Source: a virus
Reading direction: 5' to 3' (one strand)
Length of the DNA: 29,018 bases
IMG/VR virus record: IMGVR_UViG_3300008266_000399
Location: 1 to 29,018 of that record
A program made the translations under genes and the position numbers. Shown here in pieces: positions 6,089 through 11,905 of this stretch (position 1 is the stretch's first letter; each line of letters opens with the position of its first letter). The notes beneath the pieces were generated by a model, which had not been told where the DNA came from, did no database searches, and saw nothing but the letters and a program-made list of their open reading frames with translations.

Positions 6089-6266
6089 CAGGTGTGACAG
6101 GTGTGACATGGTGTGACATGTCACGCTTGTCACGCAGCTGAAAGTGTTGACAATGCGTGACAGGCTGTTATACTGGCCCCTAAGGGCCAGATAACTCTGT
6201 CACACTTGTCACAGGGGGTTCAGGTCACAGGAAAAAAATGAGGTGTGACAAAAAGAAATGTCACAC
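6084..6266. repeat. Cluster of about eleven TGTGACA-type repeats (iteron or operator array)
   Basis: Direct copies of (T/C)GTGACA lie at 6084, 6093, 6102, 6112, 6156 and 6244. Inverted copies (TGTCACA/G) lie at 6119, 6128, 6198, 6207 and 6259. The first four are spaced 9-10 bp, roughly one helical turn, and GTGACATGTCAC at 6113-6124 is a perfect 12-bp palindrome. The array begins in the last codons of the primase-helicase gene. Such spacing is typical of replication-origin iterons or cooperative repressor sites. One copy lies between the -35 and -10 of the promoter at 6147-6174, which favours at least a regulatory role. Confidence 0.75.
6147..6174 (+). promoter_or_regulatory. Strong sigma70-like promoter, with hairpin at the start site
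   Basis: TTGACA (6147-6152), a 16-bp spacer and TATACT (6169-6174) give a near-consensus promoter reading right. A GTGACA repeat lies in the spacer. A perfect stem-loop, CTGGCCC-CTAA-GGGCCAG (6173-6190), starts inside the -10 box and covers the expected start site. It has no U-tract, so it is more likely an operator or 5'-end structure than a terminator. The promoter would drive the RNA element at 6294-6375 and the small terminase genes. Confidence 0.6.
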
Positions 6267-6293
6267 AAGCCGCTTGGTGGCGGTTCTTAGAGT

Positions 6294-6375
6294 AAGCCCT
6301 TGAGGGCAGTCTGCACCTACTCGGTGTCCGCCAACAGGCCCAAAGCCTGAGACTGTCCCCAAGGGCTTTTGTTTT
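6294..6375 (+). ncRNA. Structured RNA element ending in a U-tract (terminator, attenuator or small RNA)
   Basis: A long outer helix pairs 6294-6302 with 6360-6368 (AAGCCCTTG/CAAGGGCTT). It continues, after a bulged A and a bulged U, as GGG/CCC (6304-6306 with 6357-6359) and CAGTCT/AGACTG (6307-6312 with 6350-6355). Inside are two hairpins, CACC/GGTG (6314-6317 with 6323-6326) and CAGGC/GCCTG (6335-6339 with 6345-6349), giving a three-way junction. TTTTGTTTT follows. An alternative local stem AAAGCC/GGCTTT (6342-6347 with 6364-6369) is mutually exclusive with the long helix, so switching is possible. No known RNA family is recognised. It sits just upstream of the ATG at 6385, which lacks a strong SD. 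Confidence 0.5.
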
Positions 6376-6384
6376 GGACTAAAC

Positions 6385-6699
6385 ATGAGCAAGAGCATTA
6401 AGGAATACATGGTCATCTGGACAGGTGACGGTCGAGTTGGCTCGCAGAAGTGGCCAGCACAAGGCCAGAGGTTGTTCAAAGGAATTCATGAATCTTCATG
6501 GGGCGCTTGCAATATGGAAGTTCGAAAAGCCACCTTTGAAAAATGCAAGACCATGGTTTTCATTCAAGCCATGCACATGATCGTGCGGGACAAATGCGAT
6601 CCAGCAGTAGTGCATCGCGTGCTGTCCGAGCTCGATGAGTACCAGGATGGTTGCTCAGACGATATGCCAGATATCGCCAAGATTCGGCGCAGTCTTTAA
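6385..6699 (+). CDS. Hypothetical phage protein (104 aa)
   Basis: The product (MSKSIKEYMVIWTGDGRVGS...) has an N-terminal beta-like stretch. A helical, Cys- and Met-containing middle follows (KCKTMVFIQAMHMIVRDKC), then an acidic C-terminus (SELDEYQDGCSDDMPD). No transmembrane segment or catalytic motif is seen. The ribosome binding site is weak. It lies between the origin-like region and the probable small terminase, and is probably co-transcribed with it. I do not recognise the family. Confidence 0.65.
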   Translation: MSKSIKEYMVIWTGDGRVGSQKWPAQGQRLFKGIHESSWGACNMEVRKATFEKCKTMVFIQAMHMIVRDKCDPAVVHRVLSELDEYQDGCSDDMPDIAKIRRSL

Positions 6700-6719
6700 A
6701 CAAGTTAGGGAGCACTAAC

Positions 6720-7199
6720 ATGGATGAAGAGATTGAAAAGTCCAGACAAGAAATTTCTAGTAGGGGTGGTGCGAGGGAGGGAGCTGGTAAGCCTCCTTTC
6801 GTTCCGACCGAGGAGGAGCGAGCTTACGTTGAGAAGCTATCGGGGATCGGCCTGGTGCAAGAGCAAATCGCCGCGTTGATCCGGGATGGTATTCACAGCG
6901 ATACGCTGCGGGATCACTTTGGGAAGGAGTTATTAGCCGGTAAAGCAAAAGCAAATGCGGCGATCGGTGGGACTCTGTATCAGAAGGCTATTAAAGGCGA
7001 TACTGGCTCACTTATCTGGTGGACTAAAACCCAAATGAGATGGGCAGAAACTCAGAAACACGAGATAGTCCATACTGGTATTAGTATTAATGACGCGCTC
7101 GAGGCGGCGAAGGCTCGGCTCATTGCTGGCGAGATCATCGACGCGAAGATCGTGGAGCCCCGGCAGATCGAGGATGGGTCAGGGCAGGGGGAGACGTAA
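6720..7199 (+). CDS. terS: Probable terminase small subunit
   Basis: The 159-residue product opens MDEEIEKSRQEISSRGGAREGAGKPPF. The GGAREGAG-P motif is typical of phage small terminases and related DNA-binding proteins. An HTH (about residues 44-67: GLVQEQIAALIRDGIHSDTLRDHF) is followed by GKAKANAAIGGTLYQKA and a WWTKTQMRW stretch, which I associate with this TerS-like family. It would recognise the packaging site and load the large subunit. AGGGAG lies 9 nt before the ATG; a longer frame reaches upstream but overlaps the previous gene. TerS and TerL are normally adjacent, but here 2.6 kb of mostly leftward genes separate them. The identity is inferred from motif and position. Confidence 0.65.
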   Translation: MDEEIEKSRQEISSRGGAREGAGKPPFVPTEEERAYVEKLSGIGLVQEQIAALIRDGIHSDTLRDHFGKELLAGKAKANAAIGGTLYQKAIKGDTGSLIWWTKTQMRWAETQKHEIVHTGISINDALEAAKARLIAGEIIDAKIVEPRQIEDGSGQGET

Positions 7200-7222
7200 A
7201 AAAAGGCCCCTGGGGGCCTTTT
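7199..7222. terminator. Bidirectional intrinsic terminator
   Basis: A GC-rich stem (AAGGCCCC/GGGGCCTT at 7203-7210 and 7213-7220) is flanked by seven A on the left and four T on the right. It gives a U-tract on both strands. It lies between the rightward terS and the leftward small-gene operon, exactly where convergent transcription must stop. Confidence 0.9.
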
Positions 7223-7236
7223 GGTGTGTTTGTGGG

Positions 7237-7323
7237 CTATTCGTCGTCGTCGGTGCTGGAGACAAGAAAGGACAAGAAAACGAGTAGGCTACAAATCAAG
7301 TTGGTGTCAAAGTCAAAAGTCAT
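7237..7323 (-). CDS. Membrane micro-protein, last gene of the leftward island (28 aa)
   Basis: The peptide starts MTFDFDTNLICSLLVFLSFL and ends in an acidic STDDDE tail. Residues 9-22 are strongly hydrophobic, consistent with one membrane helix. A GGAGG box precedes the ATG by 5-6 nt. It is the last gene before the bidirectional terminator. Function is unknown; short size alone gives some risk that it is spurious. Confidence 0.55.
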   Translation of the reverse strand: MTFDFDTNLICSLLVFLSFLVSSTDDDE

Positions 7324-7382
7324 GGGTGCCTCCGTTTGGTGCATTGTTCCGATACGGCCCCCCTATGTCTGTAAGACTTTTT

Positions 7383-7520
7383 CTATTTCTTGTAAGCGTC
7401 ACCGATCAGCGTGAAGCGGAAGAGGCAGACTGTGCATCGAAGTCGGCGGCGCTTGACACCTGAGGGCTTGCTGATACGGGTCTCAAGCACTCGGCCGGGT
7501 GATTTGCATAGTGGGCACAT
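7383..7520 (-). CDS. Zinc-ribbon micro-protein, NrdR-N-terminus-like (45 aa)
   Basis: MCPLC (Cys2, Cys5) and CTVC (Cys29, Cys32) form a four-Cys zinc ribbon. Between and after them, ETRISKPSGVKRRRLRC and FRFTL match the layout of the NrdR zinc ribbon (a basic run before the second Cys pair, then RRFTT). The NrdR ATP-cone is absent, so this is a free-standing nucleic-acid-binding ribbon, also reminiscent of Ogr-type activators. The start overlaps the previous stop (TAATG) with GAGGTG upstream. Likely roles are transcription regulation or host interference; this is inference. Confidence 0.65.
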   Translation of the reverse strand: MCPLCKSPGRVLETRISKPSGVKRRRLRCTVCLFRFTLIGDAYKK

Positions 7521-7660
7521 TACACACCTCTATAGAAAAGTTGCTCGACGTAAGCCTGGGTCACGCTGAACTGGCGCGCTGTCAGAAGCGTGGCCACTTT
7601 GAAGGGGGCTTGGTGGGTGTTCATCAGGCTCAGAAGATGGCTAAGGATCGTTTGGGGCAT
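7520..7660 (-). CDS. Small helical protein, possible HTH (46 aa)
   Basis: The product runs MPQTILSHLLSLMNTHQAPF and then KVATLLTARQFSVTQAYVEQLFYRG. The second part has the helix-turn-helix look of a short winged-helix start (residues about 21-42). GAGGTG lies at a good distance before the ATG, overlapping the previous stop region. It is coupled to the zinc-ribbon gene by a TAATG overlap, so the two are probably made together. It may bind DNA, but no family is recognised. Confidence 0.6.
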   Translation of the reverse strand: MPQTILSHLLSLMNTHQAPFKVATLLTARQFSVTQAYVEQLFYRGV

Positions 7661-7669
7661 GGTTGCACC

Positions 7670-7759
7670 TCAGAAGTAAATTGCTAGGACGTAACCGGCA
7701 AGTGAGCCTAGGATAAGAGCAAAGGCGACCTCTTGCCAAAATTCGTTAGGGTTCTTCAT
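7670..7759 (-). CDS. Single-pass membrane micro-protein (29 aa)
   Basis: The peptide begins MKNPNEFWQE, and the rest (VAFALILGSLAGYVLAIYF) is one transmembrane helix at the C-terminus. AAAGGA lies 6 nt upstream. It is directly preceded by a copy of the intergenic hairpin repeat. Longer in-frame starts would include that hairpin and part of another gene, so the short start is preferred. Function is unknown. Confidence 0.55.
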   Translation of the reverse strand: MKNPNEFWQEVAFALILGSLAGYVLAIYF

Positions 7760-7773
7760 GTGAGTCCTTTGCT

Positions 7774-7796
7774 GGGGCCGGAGCCGATGGGTGTTA
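7774..7796 (-). repeat. Intergenic hairpin repeat, copy 1 (degenerate)
   Basis: Read on the minus strand it starts at the TAA stop of the 73-residue gene (TAACACCCA) and continues CGGCTCCGGCCCC before AAAGGA and the next ATG. The stem is shortened by mismatches relative to the other two copies. Confidence 0.7.
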
Positions 7797-8015
7797 TCTG
7801 CCAATTGTCTCAATGAGCTCTCGCTCAATTCCCAAGTACCCGGCTTTTTTTGGTGCATCCCTGAACACTTCGGCCATTCTCCATCCTTCGGCGATTGCCA
7901 GAGCCGCAGCCTTTTTTGCGGCCCCCATCGTCAAGTAAGAGTCATAGAATTTTGGGAAAGGGTGCCCAGGCAAGCCGTAGAGTTTGATAGCGTAATATCG
8001 GCGAGTTGCATGCAT
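7794..8015 (-). CDS. Small phage protein (73 aa)
   Basis: The product opens MHATRRYYAIKLYGLPGHPF. The N-terminal half looks like a beta-hairpin; a helix follows (AAKKAAALAIAEGWRMAEVF). This strand-strand-helix plan is similar to the 61-residue gene at 3348-3533, suggesting a shared small fold. AAAGGAAAC precedes the ATG. It is flanked on both sides by intergenic hairpin repeats. No functional motif is seen. Confidence 0.65.
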   Translation of the reverse strand: MHATRRYYAIKLYGLPGHPFPKFYDSYLTMGAAKKAAALAIAEGWRMAEVFRDAPKKAGYLGIERELIETIGR

Positions 8016-8030
8016 GATGTTTCCTTTGAT

Positions 8031-8055
8031 GGGGCCGGAGCCCCTGGGTTGGTTA
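8031..8055 (-). repeat. Intergenic hairpin repeat, copy 2
   Basis: On the minus strand the stop TAA is followed by CCAACCCA and a perfect stem-loop GGGGC-TCCG-GCCCC. The loop belongs to the very stable UNCG class closed by C-G. AAAGGA and the next ATG follow. Confidence 0.8.
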
Positions 8056-8247
8056 GGGTTTGTAGTACGAAATCAATTGATCCTTGGCTTCAGCCCAAGT
8101 TTTTGCATCAATCACGCAAGGGAACACGCCCTTTGCATTCTTTTTGTTGAAGTCGTGCGCAACGATTTCAGGGGAGCCTTTCGTGGGCTTCATCAAAGCC
8201 AAGCCCTTGATCCTGCAAGACTCGACGACGTATTCTTTGGCGCTCAT
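8053..8247 (-). CDS. Small phage protein (64 aa)
   Basis: The product (MSAKEYVVESCRIKGLALMK...) has strands around residues 5-18 and 36-42 (VFPCVID) and a helix near the C-terminus (AKTWAEAKDQLISYY). AGGAGA lies 7 nt before this ATG, so the longer upstream frame, which runs through a hairpin repeat, is not used. It is flanked on both sides by the intergenic repeats. Function is unknown. Confidence 0.65.
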   Translation of the reverse strand: MSAKEYVVESCRIKGLALMKPTKGSPEIVAHDFNKKNAKGVFPCVIDAKTWAEAKDQLISYYKP

Positions 8248-8270
8248 GTGTCTATCTCCTGTTGGTTGCT

Positions 8271-8293
8271 GGGGCCTGAGCCCCTGGGTGTTA
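8271..8293 (-). repeat. Intergenic hairpin repeat, copy 3
   Basis: On the minus strand it begins with the stop TAA of the upstream gene, then CACCCA and the stem-loop GGGGC-TCAG-GCCCC. AGCAACC and an AGGAGA ribosome binding site follow. It is nearly identical to copy 2 in the stem. Confidence 0.8.
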
Positions 8294-8611
8294 GGCTTCG
8301 TAAGCTTGCTCGGCACATGCTCTCTCGGCTGAATATGAAAGGCCTTCAAGTCCTATGCGTGCATGTGTGATTGAGTCCAATGCGCTCATGTAGCGAACTC
8401 GACCGTTTTCGGCACGCCATGCGGTTACCGCAAAGTAGCCTTGCTTTGGATTGGCAACCACAAACGCAATTGGGCGCTCTTGCATATCAAGCAACAGCCA
8501 ACCATTCTCACGTTTTTTGTAGAACCCGTTAGGTGTTGTTGGTCCAGTGAACAGAGACTCCATCATTTCGTTGGAGTTTTTCGCGTATGTGCGGTTGGCG
8601 TAGTGCAGCAT
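8291..8611 (-). CDS. Hypothetical phage protein (106 aa)
   Basis: The start MLHYANRTYAK is preferred because AAAGGA is 8 nt upstream; the ATG six bases earlier would be too close to it. The protein is beta-rich in the middle (NGWLLLDMQERPIAFVVANPKQGYFAVTAWR...VRYMSALD), suggesting a small beta-sheet domain. A helical C-terminus follows (SAERACAEQAYEA). No catalytic motif is seen. It is the first small gene downstream of the methyltransferase in this island and lies after a 300-nt non-coding stretch. Confidence 0.6.
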   Translation of the reverse strand: MLHYANRTYAKNSNEMMESLFTGPTTPNGFYKKRENGWLLLDMQERPIAFVVANPKQGYFAVTAWRAENGRVRYMSALDSITHARIGLEGLSYSAERACAEQAYEA

Positions 8612-8915
8612 GATCATTTCCTTTAGGTTGCTGCGCGGTTCGGATGTCGTGTTGCGCAGTGACTCCAATGTAAACGATCCTTTTGCAAAAGAACACTAGG
8701 GGAAACACTAGGTGTGCACTTGACAAAGCAAAAGTACCCACGATTGCCCTCCATACAGCTAGCCTCCCTACCTCATGCACGCCACGCATAGACCCATGCC
8801 TGCTGTGCCTATGCTTGTTTGAGAATCGAGAGGGGGGGGTAGGGCCCTGCACATCGGGCCTTGTGGAGGCCATCCCCCACACAAAATTTTATTTTTATCC
8901 TGCGTTTTATCTTTT
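8612..8915. other. Non-coding stretch between methyltransferase and small genes
   Basis: No convincing gene is seen in these 304 bases. It contains a perfect palindrome TTTTGCAAAA (8681-8690) and two direct AACACTAGG repeats 12 bp apart (8692-8700 and 8704-8712), which look like operator sites. A run of nine G on the plus strand is followed by possible stem sequences on the minus strand (GGCCC/GGGCC near 8843-8860). It probably carries the 3' end of the methyltransferase transcript and a promoter for the small genes, but no clear -35/-10 pair was found. Confidence 0.5.
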
Positions 8916-9785
8916 TTATCCTGCTCCTACCCCCTCAATCCGAGCCTTAGCGATTTCCAGGTACTCAGCTTCACGCTCGATGCCTATGAACTGAAAGCCT
9001 TCAAGCTTGGCTGCTTTACCGGTGCTGCCACTTCCCATGAATGGGTCTAGGACAACCCCCCTTGGTGGAGTGACTAGGCGACAGAGGTAGCGCATTAGGT
9101 CGGTGGGTTTGACGGTGGGGTGGATGTTGCCCTCATCCCGATCCTTCTTGCTGGCTTTGGCGCAGTAGAAGAAGCGGGCTTGTTCGCCTAGGAACTCACC
9201 GCCATCGTGGATCAGGTTGGCGGGCCAGCGGCCGGAAACCTCGCCAAGTGCCGCCCTATTTGGTCCGCCGCCATAGGTGCCCCATGTGGCCGCTTGGTTA
9301 TTGATTCGGCCCAGCTTTTCATCCGTCCCCACCCTGCACCCATCCACATTAATCGCCCCAGTCCCATGCGCCAGCACGTTTGCGGCCACGGTTCCGGTGA
9401 ATGGCTTGCGGGCCACGGTGATTGGTTCTAGGGCGGGCTTTAGGGCTGTGCCCCAGCCTTGCCATTCATCTTTCAGGTTGTGCGACTTCGGAAACCCCGA
9501 CCCGTACACCCAAGCGATCATGTCGCGGATCTCAAACCCGGCGTCTTCGATGCGCACTGCCATGCGGTGCTGGGTGCGGGTTCCGGCAAACGCCAGCAGG
9601 TGGCCGCCGGGTTTGAGGACTCGCATGCACTCGGCCCATACTTCGGAGGCGGGCACGTCGTAGTCCCATTTCTTGCCCATGAAGCTGAGGCCATAGGGTG
9701 GGTCGGTGACTACTGAGTCCACGCTATTGTCGGGAAGGGTACGCAAGACTTCCAGGCAGTCGCCTAGCATCAATGTTGGTTCCAT
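8916..9785 (-). CDS. Beta-class DNA (N6-adenine) methyltransferase, orphan
   Basis: The 289-residue protein has catalytic motif IV DPPYG (residues 28-32) near the N-terminus. The SAM-binding motif I is near the C-terminus (DPFMGSGS, 247-254), preceded by HPTVKP (222-227). This order (IV before I) defines the beta class, and DPPY points to N6-adenine rather than N4-cytosine. It transfers a methyl group from SAM to a specific DNA sequence. No restriction enzyme is nearby, so it likely protects phage DNA from host restriction or alters regulation. Residues about 100-210 hold the target recognition region. AAGGAAAC precedes the ATG. It is the first gene of the leftward island, divergent from terL. 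Confidence 0.9.
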   Translation of the reverse strand: MEPTLMLGDCLEVLRTLPDNSVDSVVTDPPYGLSFMGKKWDYDVPASEVWAECMRVLKPGGHLLAFAGTRTQHRMAVRIEDAGFEIRDMIAWVYGSGFPKSHNLKDEWQGWGTALKPALEPITVARKPFTGTVAANVLAHGTGAINVDGCRVGTDEKLGRINNQAATWGTYGGGPNRAALGEVSGRWPANLIHDGGEFLGEQARFFYCAKASKKDRDEGNIHPTVKPTDLMRYLCRLVTPPRGVVLDPFMGSGSTGKAAKLEGFQFIGIEREAEYLEIAKARIEGVGAG

Positions 9786-9832
9786 GAGTTTCCTTAGTTA
9801 AACTGTTTACATTCCACACCATCTTATCAATT

Positions 9833-11398
9833 ATGCAAACCCCCATCTACAAGCCAAAAGAAGAGCAGGAGCTGATGTCACTTATCTGGAGCCCCCAGAT
9901 CAAGGACAACCCATTGGCGTTTGTGATGTATGCGTTTCCATGGGGAGAGAAGGGCACGCCGCTGGAGCGGTTTAAGGGGCCTAGGAAGTGGCAAAGGGAG
10001 GTGCTTAGTGATATGGCGGAGCACATCAAGGCGAACAAGGCGCTGACGGATGCCAAGCAGCCTCACGAGAGTGAGGACGACATTGCGTACAAGGTGTTGA
10101 GGCAGGCGATCAGCTCGGGTCGGGGGATTGGCAAGTCGGCGTTGGTGTCGTGGATTGTGATTTGGATGTTGTCGACGCGGATAGGGTCCACGACGATCAT
10201 TTCGGCCAATAGTGAGCCGCAGCTTAGGTCGGTGACATGGGCTGAGATTACGAAGTGGTTAGCGATGGGGTTGAATTCGCATTGGTTTGAGATTAGTGCG
10301 ACGCGGGTTTTGCCTGCGAAGTGGTTAACGGAGCTGGTTGAGAAGGATTTGAAGAAGGGGACGAGGTATTGGGGTATTGAGGGTCGGTTGTGGAGTGCTG
10401 AGAACCCGGACGCGTACGCTGGGGTCCACAACTTTGATGGTGTGATGGTGATTTTTGATGAGGCGTCGGGTATTGATGATGCTATTTGGTCTGTGGCGAC
10501 GGGTTTTTTCACGGAAAACACGCCTAATCGGTTTTGGTTGGCGTTTTCGAATCCTCGGCGTAATGTGGGGTACTTTTTTGAGTGTTTTGGGGCGAAGAGG
10601 GACTTTTGGCGCACGAAGGTTATTGATGCGCGGTCGGTGGAGGGGACTGACAAGGCGGTTTATGAGCAGATCATTGAGGAATATGGTGAGGACTCGATTC
10701 AGGCGCGGGTGGAGGTGTATGGGGAGTTCCCTGCGGCTGGTGAGGATCAGTTCATTTCGCCTGTGGTGATTGATGAGGCTGCGAATAGGCCTAGGTACAA
10801 GGATCAGAGTGCGCCGATAGTGATTGGTGTGGATCCGGCGCGTGGGGGGATGGATTCAACTGTCATTGTGGTGAGGCAGGGTCGGGACATTGTGGAGATT
10901 CGTCGCTATAAGGGGGACGATACGATGGTGACGGTGGGGCATGTGATTGAGGTGATTGAGGAGTACAAGCCCACGATGGTGGTGATAGATGAGGGTGGGT
11001 TGGGGTATGGGGTGTTGGATAGGCTGACGGAGCAGAGGTACAAGGTCAGGGGCGTGAACTTTGGTTGGAAGGCTAAGAATCCGGTAATGTTTGGTAACAA
11101 ACGGGCGGAAATGTGGGGTGCAATGCGGGATTGGTTAAAAACGGCTTCAATACCGGTAGATAGGGCGTTGAGGTCTGATTTGCTGGGGCCGATGAAGAAG
11201 CCGGACTCGTCTGGGACGATATTTTTGGAAGGGAAGAAGGAGATGAAGGCCCGGGGATTGGCTTCTCCTGATGCGGCGGATGCTTTGGCGGTAACTTTTG
11301 CTTATCCTGTGGCAAGTAGGGAGTACAATCCTAAAAACGTGCGTCGAGTGAGTAGTTCTGGCCGTGGCGGCGTTACTAACTCTTGGATGGGATCTTAA
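9833..11398 (+). CDS. terL: Terminase large subunit (packaging ATPase/nuclease)
   Basis: The 521-residue protein has an adenine-binding-like WQREVL (53-58), Walker A SGRGIGKS (95-102) and Walker B VMVIFDEAS (204-212, catalytic Glu210). Coupling-motif-like FSNPRR is at 238-243. The RNase H-like nuclease domain carries acidic residues Asp334 (VDPARGG), Asp386 (VVIDEGG) and Asp480/Asp483 (SPDAADAL). It drives DNA into the prohead and cuts the concatemer. Both active sites look intact. No SD precedes the ATG at 9833; an ATG at 9875 with AGGAG is possible but would drop a conserved-looking N-terminus. The DNA here is unusually poor in C on the coding strand compared with the flanking genes. Confidence 0.95.
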   Translation: MQTPIYKPKEEQELMSLIWSPQIKDNPLAFVMYAFPWGEKGTPLERFKGPRKWQREVLSDMAEHIKANKALTDAKQPHESEDDIAYKVLRQAISSGRGIGKSALVSWIVIWMLSTRIGSTTIISANSEPQLRSVTWAEITKWLAMGLNSHWFEISATRVLPAKWLTELVEKDLKKGTRYWGIEGRLWSAENPDAYAGVHNFDGVMVIFDEASGIDDAIWSVATGFFTENTPNRFWLAFSNPRRNVGYFFECFGAKRDFWRTKVIDARSVEGTDKAVYEQIIEEYGEDSIQARVEVYGEFPAAGEDQFISPVVIDEAANRPRYKDQSAPIVIGVDPARGGMDSTVIVVRQGRDIVEIRRYKGDDTMVTVGHVIEVIEEYKPTMVVIDEGGLGYGVLDRLTEQRYKVRGVNFGWKAKNPVMFGNKRAEMWGAMRDWLKTASIPVDRALRSDLLGPMKKPDSSGTIFLEGKKEMKARGLASPDAADALAVTFAYPVASREYNPKNVRRVSSSGRGGVTNSWMGS

Positions 11399-11399
11399 A

Positions 11400-11864
11400 A
11401 TGCCTAATACTCTTGCAATTGGTGTTGCGTTTAGCGACCAAGCGATTTCTGGCGGCTCGATTGACGCTACACCTATTGGTGCCGTAACACCTTCAACGGT
11501 TGTTGGTTCCAGCGTATATTCCAATGGTGAGTTGGGCTATACGGCGGCGGCTCAGGGCACTGTGACTCAAGCAACCAGCAAATCAACTGCTGTGACGCTG
11601 AACAAGTCTGCTGGTCGTATCACGCTGAATGCTGCCTCGCTGGCCGCTCAGACTAACGTTTCGTTCACGCTGAATAACAGCTTTATCAGCGCCAATGACA
11701 CGTTGATTGTGACGATCAGTTCTGGTGCGACGATTGAATCGTACAACTGCTGGGTGAACAGCTTGAGTGCTGGTACTGCTTCAATTACGCTGCGTAACAT
11801 TACCGCTGCTACGGCATTGGCTGAAGCTGTGGTAATCAACTTTGCGTTGATTCACTGCGTGTAA
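11400..11864 (+). CDS. Putative virion-associated protein, beta-rich (154 aa)
   Basis: The product begins MPNTLAIGVAFSDQAISGG. A repetitive beta-rich body follows (SKSTAVTLNKSAGRITLN...NNSFISANDTLIVTISSG), ending NFALIHCV. The TSKST-VTLNK...GRIT pattern recurs in phage structural or head-decoration proteins as I recall them, but no function is established. It starts one base after the terminase stop. Its position between terminase and portal fits a structural role. Confidence 0.6.
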   Translation: MPNTLAIGVAFSDQAISGGSIDATPIGAVTPSTVVGSSVYSNGELGYTAAAQGTVTQATSKSTAVTLNKSAGRITLNAASLAAQTNVSFTLNNSFISANDTLIVTISSGATIESYNCWVNSLSAGTASITLRNITAATALAEAVVINFALIHCV

Positions 11865-11866
11865 TC

Positions 11867-11902
11867 ATGGCGACCAAGCCTGCTGCCAAAAAGGGTAAAT
11901 AA
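11867..11902 (+). CDS. Possible leader mini-ORF before portal (11 aa)
   Basis: ATG GCG ACC ... TAA codes for MATKPAAKKGK, a Lys-rich peptide just before the portal gene. Its last codons carry AAGGG, the portal ribosome binding site. It may be a real basic peptide or a translational leader, or chance. Similar Lys-rich mini-ORFs seem common at this place in related phages, from memory only. Confidence 0.3.
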   Translation: MATKPAAKKGK

Positions 11903-11905
11903 CAC

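Noticed and set aside
6173-6190. Stem-loop as a terminator of the replication gene
   Set aside because: The stem is perfect but has no U-tract and begins inside the -10 box of a strong promoter, so an operator or 5'-end role is more likely.
6651-6719. Upstream extension of the small terminase gene
   Set aside because: It overlaps the previous gene, and the ATG at 6720 has an AGGGAG box.
8529-8882. Leftward 117-residue frame with hydrophobic stretch
   Set aside because: It overlaps the better supported 106-residue gene in another frame, spans the operator-like repeats, and has no suitable ribosome binding site.
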